28,344 nt of DNA, from positions 1 to 28,344 of the forward strand of contig DFLI01000141.1 in assembly GCA_002373715.1 (NCBI GenBank). Direction: 5' to 3'. Source of the DNA: Bacteroidales bacterium UBA3623 (GTDB lineage Bacteria > Bacteroidota > Bacteroidia > Bacteroidales > UBA932). Position 1 is the first letter of the stretch; the number at the start of each line of letters is the position of its first letter. The notes below the pieces were generated by a model, which was not told where the DNA came from, made no database searches, and saw nothing but the letters and a program-made list of their open reading frames with translations. Below are positions 13,536-21,404 of the stretch, one piece after another. Position numbers and translations under genes: made by a program.

Positions 13536-14447
13536 ATGGCCGTAAACATAGATCATTCCCTGGCGGTTCGTTGGCGGGCCTTCCGTATTTGGCAGGAACT
13601 GGGTTATCTTCCCTGGCACAAACCCAAGGAGGCACCCAAGGAAGTGCCTAAGGATAAGGCCGATAAGAAAACCTTCTACAAGGGCGCCTTCGACAGCATT
13701 CCCTTCCTGAACGACGATGCCAAGCGCACCTTCGTGGAACTCCTTTTCCGCCCGGGGTACATGATTAGAGACTATATCCGCGGCCAGCACGATCGCTATA
13801 TGGCCCCGCTGGCTGCGCTTATTATCTTCTACTCTTTCTTTGCCCTTTTGTCGGCTGTTCTGAAGCCTTATCAGAAGGGAGATCCCAGCGGAGAGATGCT
13901 GGACAAGCGCATAGAGAACGTGGAGGTGAGTTCCGATCGCGAATCGGCCAAAAACATTATTACCAAGACACTCCGGCTTGTGCGGCTGGGCTATGATTAC
14001 CTGTCGCTGGACCTCCATCCCGAGAAGGTAGATACCCGACACGAGCAGGCCATTGCCGCCCTGGAGAGCAGCCTGCGCTCGCAGGGAATTCCCCTGTTTA
14101 TTGGTAAGCTGATTTTGCTGTGGCTGGCCCTGGCGCGGGTGCTTAGGCGGGATGGTTATGGCTCATCGGCCTGCGCCACCATATCGGCCTTTATCCTTTG
14201 CCAGTTCAGCTTCTTTATGCTCTTTGCCCTCATTGCCACCTGGGGGGAAAGCACGTCCCTGAGCGCCTTGCTTATGTTGGCGCTCGTGTCGCTGGATTTG
14301 CATCAGATGCTGGGTGTTGACTGGAAGAAGAGCGTGAGAAAGGCCATTGCTGTGAGCATTTGGTATGCTGTTTATTACGTGGCCTTCCTTCTTTTGATCA
14401 GCGTTGCCATAGTTATTACGGCGTACCTGACCAATCCCACTCTGTAG
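13536..14447 (+). CDS. DUF3667-like integral membrane protein
   Basis: 303 aa. An N-terminal soluble part (residues of about 1-60) carries a Lys/Pro-rich stretch (KPKEAPKEVPKDKADKK). The following segment, TFVELLFRPGYMIRDYIRGQHDRYMAPL, resembles the conserved core of DUF3667 proteins, then come about five predicted membrane helices (around residues 90-110, 185-205, 215-235, 240-255, 275-298). The Cys-rich zinc ribbon found at the N-terminus of many DUF3667 members is absent. Function unknown. It begins three bases after the TSCPD gene and is likely co-expressed. Confidence 0.6.
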   Translation: MAVNIDHSLAVRWRAFRIWQELGYLPWHKPKEAPKEVPKDKADKKTFYKGAFDSIPFLNDDAKRTFVELLFRPGYMIRDYIRGQHDRYMAPLAALIIFYSFFALLSAVLKPYQKGDPSGEMLDKRIENVEVSSDRESAKNIITKTLRLVRLGYDYLSLDLHPEKVDTRHEQAIAALESSLRSQGIPLFIGKLILLWLALARVLRRDGYGSSACATISAFILCQFSFFMLFALIATWGESTSLSALLMLALVSLDLHQMLGVDWKKSVRKAIAVSIWYAVYYVAFLLLISVAIVITAYLTNPTL

Positions 14448-14455
14448 CTTCCGCT

Positions 14456-14959
14456 TTATTCTCCGTCTTTCAGTTTCAGATAGCCGATGTAGCTGATGTC
14501 GTCGCGGTTGCGGCTGTGTACGCGGATGTCGGCCTTGGTGTTGTCGTAGACCGTGATGTTGAACACGAAGGTGTCTTCGTCCGTGGTGGTGGTAATGGTG
14601 ATGTTGCGGCGACCTTTCTTGAGACCGGAGTCCTGATAATCGTCAATGGTGTCTTCGAAGTTGAGACCGCTGCCACCGCCGTAAGGCACGCTGCGGGCTT
14701 CTCCTACGTACGGAAGATAGGATTTGATATTGTCTCCGTCCACTTTTACGTTGTAACCGAAAGTGACGGAACGTCCGCCGCCGCGCAGGGGGCTCATATA
14801 GTCTACGTCAATCTCATAGGAACGGGCGTCCAGCTTGGCCCAGACAGCGTTGGCAATGAGGGTTTCCTGACGCTTCTTTTCCTCGGAAGTCATACGGGTG
14901 GTGCCGCAGCTGGTAATAACCAGGAGCGCGGCAGCAATGGCAATGATAGAACGGTTCAT
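14456..14959 (-). CDS. DUF4251 lipoprotein
   Basis: 167 aa from ATG 14959; upstream in-frame codons belong to the preceding gene. MNRSIIAIAAALLVITSC is a lipoprotein signal with the lipid-bearing Cys at residue 18. The remainder is the Bacteroidota DUF4251 domain: YEIDVDYMSPLRGGGRSVTFGYNVKV, YLPYVGEARSVPYGGGSGLNFE, and a C-terminal strand with NRDDISYIGYL. The domain probably folds as a small periplasmic beta structure; no function is established. It lies 14 bases downstream of the tRNA-editing gene on the same strand and converges on the DUF3667-like gene. Confidence 0.88.
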   Translation of the reverse strand: MNRSIIAIAAALLVITSCGTTRMTSEEKKRQETLIANAVWAKLDARSYEIDVDYMSPLRGGGRSVTFGYNVKVDGDNIKSYLPYVGEARSVPYGGGSGLNFEDTIDDYQDSGLKKGRRNITITTTTDEDTFVFNITVYDNTKADIRVHSRNRDDISYIGYLKLKDGE

Positions 14960-14973
14960 AGTGTTGGGGATAA

Positions 14974-15501
14974 TTAAATGATGGCTAATTCTTTGTTGGG
15001 CAGATACTTGTTCAGAAGATCCTGCGTTTTGATTTTTACAAAGCAGGTGGCGGTGCCGTCCGTGCAGGCAAACCATTCGCTTTCTGCTACGTTTTTGTCC
15101 ATGACCAGGTGAACTTTATCGGCCTGGGGGAGGATGGCGCTGAGGATGGTGGTGGCGCCCACCAGTACGCCCGTGAGTTCCCAGAGTTTATCGGCCGATG
15201 CAAAAGACACCCGCGGGATGCCCAGTGCTCCGCAAAAATCTCTGGTGACAAATGGCTTGTCGTCGGTGGTGACGTAGAGGTAGAACTCTGTTTGCTGCCG
15301 GTTGCAAAGGAAGATGGTCTTCACAATCTTCACCCCAATTTTGGCATCTATGTGCTGGCAGTCTTCCATGGTGATGCCGGGGTCTGTGTCTACCCTCTCA
15401 AAGGGAATGCCCTTGGACTGGAAGGTTTCATAGACTTTTTGCTGCAGTTCCGAGGAGAACGCAGAGGGGGGAGTGGTGAGGATTTCACTGACTTTGAACA
15501 T
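14974..15501 (-). CDS. YbaK/ProX-family aminoacyl-tRNA deacylase (PrdX type)
   Basis: 175 aa from ATG 15501, the first ATG after a -7 box. The fold is the YbaK/EbsC (INS-like) editing domain. IPFERVDTDPGITMEDCQ, IVKTIFLCNRQQTEFYLYV with the conserved Lys, KPFVTRDF, and GVLVGATTILSAI match the PrdX/ProXp-ala group, which hydrolyses Ala-tRNA(Pro) mischarged by prolyl-tRNA synthetase. It therefore acts in trans as a cytoplasmic proofreading factor. Substrate assignment within the YbaK superfamily is by overall likeness only. First gene of a short operon with the DUF4251 lipoprotein, to which it has no obvious link. Confidence 0.85.
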   Translation of the reverse strand: MFKVSEILTTPPSAFSSELQQKVYETFQSKGIPFERVDTDPGITMEDCQHIDAKIGVKIVKTIFLCNRQQTEFYLYVTTDDKPFVTRDFCGALGIPRVSFASADKLWELTGVLVGATTILSAILPQADKVHLVMDKNVAESEWFACTDGTATCFVKIKTQDLLNKYLPNKELAII

Positions 15502-15521
15502 ACGGGCCCTTTTTGTCTTTA

Positions 15522-15529
15522 CAAAGATA
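15522..15529 (-). promoter_or_regulatory. -7 element for the tRNA-deacylase gene
   Basis: Minus-strand TATCTTTG, 20 bases before ATG 15501. A TTTG at 15556-15553 is 23 bases upstream, longer than ideal. Confidence 0.6.
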
Positions 15530-15570
15530 ATAGATAATATGGAATATGTGGCCAAATGCCAAAAAAGTGT

Positions 15571-15578
15571 TATATTTA
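15571..15578 (+). promoter_or_regulatory. -7 element for the arginine/citrulline operon
   Basis: TATATTTA, one mismatch from TAnnTTTG, 22 bases before ATG 15601. It shows that the longer frame starting at 15556 is not the translated form. This promoter diverges from the tRNA-deacylase promoter within 50 bases. Confidence 0.5.
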
Positions 15579-15600
15579 CGAAGTTTTAACGACTATTTTA

Positions 15601-16527
15601 ATGACGCTGATTCATCTGCACATACAGTCGGAAACAGCCCGTTTGAGGGAGGTGGTACTGGGAATGCCGTATTCTTCCGGCCCGGTTCCCTCCCTGGAAC
15701 AGACTTACGACAGCAAGTCCTACGAGAGCGTCTGCAACGGCGTTTATCCCAAGGAGGAGGACATTGTGCAGGAGATGGGCGCCTTCGAATCCATTCTACA
15801 GAAGTACGACGTAAAAGTATATCGGCCCCGTCTGGTGGAAAACTGCAACCAAATCTTTTCCAGGGATGTGGGCTTTGTGATAGATGACAAAATCATAGTT
15901 TCCAACATTATCCCGGACCGCCAGGAAGAGATTGACGCTTACGAAGATATCTACAGACGCATCCATTACAAGCAGATTTACAATCTGCCGGAGGCCGTGC
16001 ACGTGGAAGGAGGAGACGTGGTTTTGTATAAGGATTACATTTTCCTGGGCCAGTACGATTTTCCGGATTACAGGCAGGTAAAAACCGCCCGCACCAACCG
16101 CCTGGCCTTGGAATACCTCAAGATGATTTTCCCTGGGCGTAAGATTATCCCGCTCAATCTGTTGAAGAGCGACACAGACCCTTACGCCGGCATTCTGCAC
16201 CTGGACTGCACCTTCATGCCCGTGGGAGAAGACAAAGCCATCATTTACCGGCATGGCTTTATGAATCCCCGGGATGCAGACCATGTGATAGACATATTCG
16301 GAGGGCCCGGCAATGTCTTCGAAATTACCGCCGAAGAAATGTATTACATGAACACCAACGTGTTCTCCATTGCACCGGACGTGGTGGTTACGGAAGAGCA
16401 TTTCACCCGCCTGAACCGTCACCTCCAGGAGAAGTGGGGCATGACGGTGGAAACGGTCCCTTACCGCGAAATCTCCAAAATGGGTGGCCTGCTGCGCTGT
16501 TCCACCCTTCCCCTGAGAAGAGACTAA
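15601..16527 (+). CDS. Arginine deiminase/amidinotransferase superfamily hydrolase
   Basis: 308 aa. The guanidino-modifying (GME) superfamily catalytic set can be read: RDVGF (Asp89), HVEGGD (His134, Glu136, Asp139), LHLDCTF (His200) and the nucleophile in LLRCSTLPL (Cys300). The length fits bacterial DDAH-type and short deiminase-type enzymes, not classical ArcA (about 410 aa). The reaction is cleavage or transfer at a guanidino carbon, most simply arginine or a methylated arginine to citrulline. Ornithine carbamoyltransferase follows after 13 bases, supporting an arginine-citrulline-ornithine route. Exact substrate is not determined by sequence. Confidence 0.8.
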   Translation: MTLIHLHIQSETARLREVVLGMPYSSGPVPSLEQTYDSKSYESVCNGVYPKEEDIVQEMGAFESILQKYDVKVYRPRLVENCNQIFSRDVGFVIDDKIIVSNIIPDRQEEIDAYEDIYRRIHYKQIYNLPEAVHVEGGDVVLYKDYIFLGQYDFPDYRQVKTARTNRLALEYLKMIFPGRKIIPLNLLKSDTDPYAGILHLDCTFMPVGEDKAIIYRHGFMNPRDADHVIDIFGGPGNVFEITAEEMYYMNTNVFSIAPDVVVTEEHFTRLNRHLQEKWGMTVETVPYREISKMGGLLRCSTLPLRRD

Positions 16528-16540
16528 AACTAGAAAAACA

Positions 16541-17542
16541 ATGGCAATTAATCTGAAGAACCGAAGCTTTCTCAAACTGCTGGACTTTTCCCCGGAAGAG
16601 ATCCAGTATCTGCTGGATTTAGCGGCCAATTTGAAGAAGGCCAAGAAGGCCGGCACCGAGCGGCAGACGATGGTGGGCAAGAACATAGCCCTCATTTTTG
16701 AAAAGACTTCTACCCGCACCCGCTGCTCCTTTGAAGTGGCCGCGCACGACCAGGGTGCCCATGTTACCTATCTGGGCCCCACCGGCAGCCAGATTGGCGT
16801 AAAGGAAAGCATGAAAGATACCGCCCGCGTGCTGGGCCGCATGTTTGACGGCATAGAGTACCGCGGCTTTGGACAGGAAATTGTGGAAGAACTGGCACAG
16901 TATGCCGGCGTTCCCGTGTGGAACGGCCTCACCAACGAATTCCATCCCACCCAGATATTGGCCGATTTCCTCACTATGAGGGAGCATGTGAACAAGCCGC
17001 TGAAGGAGGTTTCGTACGCGTACCTGGGAGACGCCCGTTACAACATGGGTAACTCCCTTCTGGTTGGTGGTGCCAAGATGGGTATGGACGTTAGGATTGT
17101 GGCACCCAAGGCCCTGCAGCCCTCTGCAGAGCTGGTGGCCCAGTGCCAGGCCATTGCCGCCCGGACCGGTGCCCGCATCACCATTACGGAAGACCCTGAG
17201 GCTGGCGTGAAAGGCTGTGACTTTGTACTCACAGACGTGTGGGTATCCATGGGAGAGCCTGCCGAGGTATGGGGAGAGCGTATTGCCCTGCTCAAGCCCT
17301 ACCAGGTTAATGCCGCCCTCATGGCCGCCACCGGCAACCCCCAGTGCAAGTTCATGCACTGCCTGCCGGCATACCACAACCTGGAAACCAAGGTGGGCCG
17401 GGAAGTTTATGAGAAGTTTGGCCTGGATGGCGTGGAAGTAACGGAAGAGGTGTTCGAGAGCCCGGCCAGCATAGTGTTTGACGAAGCCGAGAACCGCATG
17501 CACACCATCAAGGCTGTGATGGTGGCCACTCTGGGCAGTTAA
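16541..17542 (+). CDS. argF: Ornithine carbamoyltransferase
   Basis: 333 aa. Carbamoyl-phosphate motif STRTRCSF begins at residue 57, HPTQ at 135, and the ornithine-binding and catalytic HCLPAYHN at 273-280; all are typical of true OTCase. Many Bacteroidota make arginine through N-succinyl- or acetyl-ornithine carbamoyltransferases that differ in the HCLP region, so this canonical form, together with the upstream deiminase-like gene, fits a catabolic role (citrulline plus phosphate to ornithine plus carbamoyl phosphate). The reverse, anabolic direction is equally possible chemically. No carbamate kinase gene is nearby. Operon with the genes on both sides (11 bases to cdd). Confidence 0.93.
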   Translation: MAINLKNRSFLKLLDFSPEEIQYLLDLAANLKKAKKAGTERQTMVGKNIALIFEKTSTRTRCSFEVAAHDQGAHVTYLGPTGSQIGVKESMKDTARVLGRMFDGIEYRGFGQEIVEELAQYAGVPVWNGLTNEFHPTQILADFLTMREHVNKPLKEVSYAYLGDARYNMGNSLLVGGAKMGMDVRIVAPKALQPSAELVAQCQAIAARTGARITITEDPEAGVKGCDFVLTDVWVSMGEPAEVWGERIALLKPYQVNAALMAATGNPQCKFMHCLPAYHNLETKVGREVYEKFGLDGVEVTEEVFESPASIVFDEAENRMHTIKAVMVATLGS

Positions 17543-17553
17543 ATCGCAGAATT

Positions 17554-18033
17554 ATGGCAGAAAAGACAATAGTTATCCAATATGAGGAGTTCTCCTCCCG
17601 GGAGGAGATGTCGCCCAAGGACCAGGCCCTGGTAGAGGCCGCCCTTCAGGCCCAGAAAGGCTCCTATTCCCCCTATTCCCACTTTCAGGTGGGCGCCGCC
17701 CTCCTGCTGAACAACGGCGTAGTGGTAAAGGGTGCCAATCAGGAGAACATAGCCTACCCTTCCGGCCTCTGCGCAGAGCGTACGGCCATGTTCTGGGCCG
17801 GTGCCAACTACCCGGACGTACCCTTTGACACCCTGGCCGTGGCCGGCTCAGACAACGGAGCCCTTTGCGACAGCCCGGCCTCTCCCTGCGGCGCCTGCCG
17901 TCAGGTAATGGCCGAATACGAGAAAAAGCACGGGCAGCCCCTCAAGATTATCCTGGTAGGGGACAGGCTCATTCGCAAGTTCCCTTGCGTAGAAGCCCTG
18001 CTGCCCTTCATTTTTGACAGCTTGGATATGTAA
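17554..18033 (+). CDS. cdd: Cytidine deaminase
   Basis: 159 aa, homotetrameric-type cytidine deaminase. The zinc site is Cys73-Ala-Glu75 (LCAERTAMF) and PCGACRQ (Cys112, Cys115); SYSPYSHFQVGAAL and GANQENIAYPS line the nucleoside pocket. It converts cytidine or deoxycytidine to uridine or deoxyuridine in pyrimidine salvage. The N-terminus is about 20 residues longer than minimal enzymes. It is the last gene of the rightward operon and converges on the de novo pyrimidine operon, with a shared terminator between. Confidence 0.93.
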   Translation: MAEKTIVIQYEEFSSREEMSPKDQALVEAALQAQKGSYSPYSHFQVGAALLLNNGVVVKGANQENIAYPSGLCAERTAMFWAGANYPDVPFDTLAVAGSDNGALCDSPASPCGACRQVMAEYEKKHGQPLKIILVGDRLIRKFPCVEALLPFIFDSLDM

Positions 18034-18071
18034 ACAATTGAGGCGACCGGAAGGCCGCCTCATTTGTCTTA
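18034..18071. terminator. Bidirectional terminator between cdd and pyrB
   Basis: GAGGCG and CGCCTC pair, extended outward by ACAAT/ATTTGT, around a GACCGGAAGG-type loop. T-rich sequence follows on both strands (ATTTGTCTTATTT rightward, CAATTGTTTAC leftward). It separates two converging operons. Confidence 0.65.
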
Positions 18072-19151
18072 TTTAACAATCTTCGTATCGCAGTACCAGC
18101 AGCGGGTGACGCCTTCGGGGGTGCGGCGGAACTTGTGCTGAGCGTTCTCATTGTTGCAGATGCACTTGCGGTTGGGGCAGCGCAGCTCCGGGTCGAAGAT
18201 GGGCTCTCCTTCCTCGGGCATGCCGTGGGCGGGATCGTCCTTCCATTCGTGCAGTTTTACGATGAGGGCCTCTCTTACGAACTTACCGTTCTCTACCTGG
18301 CGGAAGTAGGCGGCGCGAGGGTCGTCGTCCACCTCGGTAAGAATTTCGTTTACGCGCGGAAGCGGGTGCAGAACGGCCATCTTTTCCTTGGCCAGGGACA
18401 TGCGGGCGGCGTCCAGCACGAAGCTGTCCTTCACACGGTCAAATTCGTCCTCGTCCAGGAAACGCTCTTTCTGCACACGGGTCATGTACAGCACATCCAG
18501 CTCGGGCATCACCTCCTCCATGGTTTCCACCTCACGGAAAGGAATGCCGGTACGTTCGCATACGTCATGCTTGATATAACCGGGAAGCTTCAGTTCCTGA
18601 GGGGCAATGAGCACCACGTGAATGTCTTTGTAGCGGCTCAGGGCCTTGATGAGGGAGTGCACCGTACGGCCAAACTTGAGGTCTCCGCAGAAGCCGATGG
18701 TAATGCCGTCAATGTGACCCAGCTCGCGCTTAATGGTGAGCAGGTCCGTCAGGGTTTGGGTGGGGTGGCTGTGAGATCCGTCGCCGGCGTTGATGATGGG
18801 CACGCGGGACACTTCGGAGGCGTAGAGCTGGGCACCCTCAATGTAGTGGCGCATGGCAATTACATCGGCAAAGCAGCCCACTACGCGCACGGTGTCGCGC
18901 ACGGTTTCTCCCTTGCTCACGGAAGAGTTTTTGGCGTCGGAGAAGCCCAGGACGTTGCCGCCCAGCTCCATCATGGCCGATGTGAAACTGAGTCGGGTGC
19001 GGGTGGAGGGCTCATAAAAGAGCGTAGCCAGCTTGCGGTGGGACATACTGCCCTGATAGCGTTCGCGGTGGGCGATGATGTCCTGCGCCAGGGAAATGAT
19101 TTCGTCGGTCTCCTGCTTGGTGAGATCCATCGGGTCAATTAAGTGCTTCAT
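18069..19151 (-). CDS. pyrB: Aspartate carbamoyltransferase with C-terminal PyrI-type zinc domain
   Basis: 360 aa. Residues 1 to about 310 are a complete catalytic chain: EPSTRTRLSF (carbamoyl phosphate, STRTR at 49-53), the SHPTQTLTDL motif near 128, and HPLPRVNEI. The catalytic chain usually ends near residue 308. Here an acidic linker is followed by Cys325-x4-Cys330 and Cys351-x2-Cys354 within about 38 residues, the same Cys pattern as the zinc domain of the regulatory chain PyrI (Cx4C...Cx2C). The PyrI allosteric nucleotide-binding domain is absent, and no pyrI lies in the operon. The enzyme commits carbamoyl phosphate to pyrimidines. It is the last gene of the pyr operon, 12 bases after pyrE. 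Confidence 0.93.
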   Translation of the reverse strand: MKHLIDPMDLTKQETDEIISLAQDIIAHRERYQGSMSHRKLATLFYEPSTRTRLSFTSAMMELGGNVLGFSDAKNSSVSKGETVRDTVRVVGCFADVIAMRHYIEGAQLYASEVSRVPIINAGDGSHSHPTQTLTDLLTIKRELGHIDGITIGFCGDLKFGRTVHSLIKALSRYKDIHVVLIAPQELKLPGYIKHDVCERTGIPFREVETMEEVMPELDVLYMTRVQKERFLDEDEFDRVKDSFVLDAARMSLAKEKMAVLHPLPRVNEILTEVDDDPRAAYFRQVENGKFVREALIVKLHEWKDDPAHGMPEEGEPIFDPELRCPNRKCICNNENAQHKFRRTPEGVTRCWYCDTKIVK

Positions 19152-19163
19152 ATACGTGTTTTG

Positions 19164-19793
19164 TTATTTGATCCAAGATTCGTCGGAGGGGTTGTTCCTA
19201 AAGGCCAGAATACGTTCTTTCCACTCCGGGGCGATGCGCCCTTCCTCGGCAGCTACTTCCACCAGGGTGTCCAGATTACAGAGCGAGTAGTTTCTGGAAT
19301 TAGCGGCTGCAATGCGCTCCAGACCCTTTTTCATGCCATAGGTGAAGATGCTCACGATGCCCAGGACATCGGCCCCGGCTTCCCGCAGGGCTTCCACCAC
19401 CTCTATGGCGCTGCCGCCGGTGGAGATGAGGTCTTCCACTACCACTACCTTGGTGCCGGGGTCCATCTTGCCTTCAATGCGGTTGGTGCGGCCGTGGCTC
19501 TTGGCCTCTCCGCGCACGTAACCCATGGGCAGGCCCAGGAGAGTGGCCGTAATGGCTGCGTGGGCAATGCCGGCGGTAGAGGTGCCCATAAGCATCTCTA
19601 CGTCGGGATAGTGCTTTTGGATAAGATCGGCCAGGCCTTTTTCTACCTGTTCGCGCACTTTGGGGGCCGACAGGGTGAGCCGGTTGTCGCAGTAGATAGG
19701 GCTCTTGATGCCGCTGGCCCAGGTAAACGGCTGCTCCGGGCGCAGGAATACGGCGCCGATGGAAAGGAGCTCTTTGGCTATTTGACGTTCCAT
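19164..19793 (-). CDS. pyrE: Orotate phosphoribosyltransferase
   Basis: 209 aa from ATG 19793; a TTG at 19802 would overlap pyrF and is less likely. The PRPP loop VVVVEDLISTGGS is intact, together with FTWASGIKSPIYCDNR at the N-terminus and MGTSTAGIAHAA in the middle. It forms OMP from orotate and PRPP. The start lies one base after the pyrF stop. The C-terminal tail is ordinary in length. Confidence 0.94.
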   Translation of the reverse strand: MERQIAKELLSIGAVFLRPEQPFTWASGIKSPIYCDNRLTLSAPKVREQVEKGLADLIQKHYPDVEMLMGTSTAGIAHAAITATLLGLPMGYVRGEAKSHGRTNRIEGKMDPGTKVVVVEDLISTGGSAIEVVEALREAGADVLGIVSIFTYGMKKGLERIAAANSRNYSLCNLDTLVEVAAEEGRIAPEWKERILAFRNNPSDESWIK

Positions 19794-19794
19794 A

Positions 19795-20493
19795 TTATAC
19801 AAATTCTTTTACACAGCGTTCATAGGCGGCCACGGGGTCCGGGGCGGCGGTGATGGGACGGCCCACAACAATATAATCGGAGCCTATTTCCTTCGCGCGG
19901 GCAGGGGTGGTGATACGCACCTGATCGTCGGCCGCGGCGTCGGCAAAGCGGATGCCGGGGGTGACGGTAAGGAAGTTCTGCCCGCAGGTGGCCTTTACCA
20001 GACCTGCCTCCAGCGGAGAGCAAACCACACCGTCCAAACCGGCCTCCAGCGCATTGGAAGCATATTTCGCAATAGTCTCGTTCATAGACGGGCCGATGAG
20101 AAGCTCATTGTGCAGGGCATCCTCGGAGGTAGAGGTGAGCTGCGTCACGGCAATCAGGAGGGGACGGGTGCCATCGGCCCTGGTGAGGCCTTCCACGGCG
20201 GCTTTCATCATGGCAACGGCGCCTGCGGCATGCACGTTCACCATGTCCACATCCAGGGCACTGAGCACGGCCATGGCCTTGCGCACGGTGTTGGGGATGT
20301 CGTGCAGCTTCAGGTCCAGGAAGATACGGTGGCCGCGGGCCTTGATTTCCCGCACAATGTCCGGTCCGGCGCCGTAAAACAGCTCCATGCCAATCTTAAC
20401 AAAGGGTTTGCGGCCTTCCGGAAAGCGGTCCAGGAAGGCAAGCGTGGTTTCCCGGTTGGGGAAATCGCAGGCTATGATGACGTCTCTGTTCAT
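19795..20493 (-). CDS. pyrF: Orotidine 5'-phosphate decarboxylase
   Basis: 232 aa, group I OMP decarboxylase. ACDFPN at the start, FVKIGMELF, and the catalytic DLKLHDIPNTV with its Lys-Asp network are intact; the C-terminal phosphate-binding part has VTPGIRFADAAADDQVR and YIVVGRPITAA. It produces UMP, the end product of the pathway whose genes surround it. The ATG overlaps the pyrD stop by four bases (ATGA). Confidence 0.95.
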   Translation of the reverse strand: MNRDVIIACDFPNRETTLAFLDRFPEGRKPFVKIGMELFYGAGPDIVREIKARGHRIFLDLKLHDIPNTVRKAMAVLSALDVDMVNVHAAGAVAMMKAAVEGLTRADGTRPLLIAVTQLTSTSEDALHNELLIGPSMNETIAKYASNALEAGLDGVVCSPLEAGLVKATCGQNFLTVTPGIRFADAAADDQVRITTPARAKEIGSDYIVVGRPITAAPDPVAAYERCVKEFV

Positions 20494-21404
20494 ACAGTTC
20501 CGATGATTTCTTTCAAACTGTCAATATGCAATTCTTCCATGACGGAAGGCAACTGGCCGATGATTTCAGGGCAGGCGAAGGGGTTGCGCAGGTTCTCTGC
20601 TCCCACCTGTACGGCCGTGGCGCCGGCCATCATCATTTCCACAACGTCCCGGGCGCTGGTGACACCGCCGCAGCCCATTACGGGGATGTGACAGGCATGG
20701 GCCACCTGATACACCATGCGCAGGGCGATGGGGAAGATGGCTGCACCGGAGAAACCGCCCGTGGTGTTGGCCAGTACGGGTTTGCGCCGGGCAATGTCTA
20801 TGCGCATGCCCAGGAAGGTGTTCACCAGGGTAAGGCCATCGGCCCCTGCATCCTCGCAGGCGCGGGCAATTTCCACAATATCTGTTACGTTGGGGCTCAG
20901 CTTGATGAAGACAGGCTTGTTATGGCATACCTCCCTAACCGTTGCCGTCACTTGCGCCGCTGCCTGGGCCGATGTGCCAAATGCCAGGCCGCCGCCGTGT
21001 ACGTTGGGGCAGGAGATGTTCACTTCGATGATGTCAATGCCGGGGCAAGCATCTGCCTTGGCGCAGCATTCGCGGTATTCCTCTACTGAAAAGCCGCTGA
21101 TGTTGGCTATGATGGCGCCGCTGTAAATCTTTCTGAGCGCCGGCACTTTTTCATTTACCAGCACGTCTATGCCGGGGTTCTGCAGGCCCACGGCATTGAG
21201 CATGCCGCAGGATGCTTCCGCAATGCGCGGGGTGGGATTGCCGTAGCGGGCCTCGCGGGTGCTGCCCTTGAGGGAAATGCCGCCCAGCACGTTCAGGTCC
21301 ATTTCATCGGCCAGCTCCAGCCCAAAGCCGAAGGTGCCGCTGGCGGGGACTACGGGATTCTTCAACTGCAACTCGCAGAGTTCTACGGAAAGGTCCTTTA
21401 CCAT
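20490..21404 (-). CDS. pyrD: Dihydroorotate dehydrogenase B, catalytic subunit
   Basis: 304 aa from ATG 21404; the longer frame lies within pyrK. Class 1B features: NPVVPASGTFGFG at the start, NISCPNV with a nearby GGGLAFG, FIKLSPN, VNTFLGM, and the FMN-phosphate site GCGGVTSARD/GATAVQVG. The subunit oxidises dihydroorotate through FMN and passes electrons to PyrK. Its start overlaps pyrK by seven bases, which fits assembly of the heterotetramer from coupled translation. Confidence 0.94.
   Translation of the reverse strand: MVKDLSVELCELQLKNPVVPASGTFGFGLELADEMDLNVLGGISLKGSTREARYGNPTPRIAEASCGMLNAVGLQNPGIDVLVNEKVPALRKIYSGAIIANISGFSVEEYRECCAKADACPGIDIIEVNISCPNVHGGGLAFGTSAQAAAQVTATVREVCHNKPVFIKLSPNVTDIVEIARACEDAGADGLTLVNTFLGMRIDIARRKPVLANTTGGFSGAAIFPIALRMVYQVAHACHIPVMGCGGVTSARDVVEMMMAGATAVQVGAENLRNPFACPEIIGQLPSVMEELHIDSLKEIIGTV

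Noticed and set aside
18135..19142. Long antisense open frame (335 codons) opposite pyrB
   Set aside because: It mirrors the third-position GC bias of pyrB; the translation has no family features, while pyrB is unambiguous. The same applies to the long frames opposite argF, the SGNH hydrolase, pyrC and the isomerase-fold gene.
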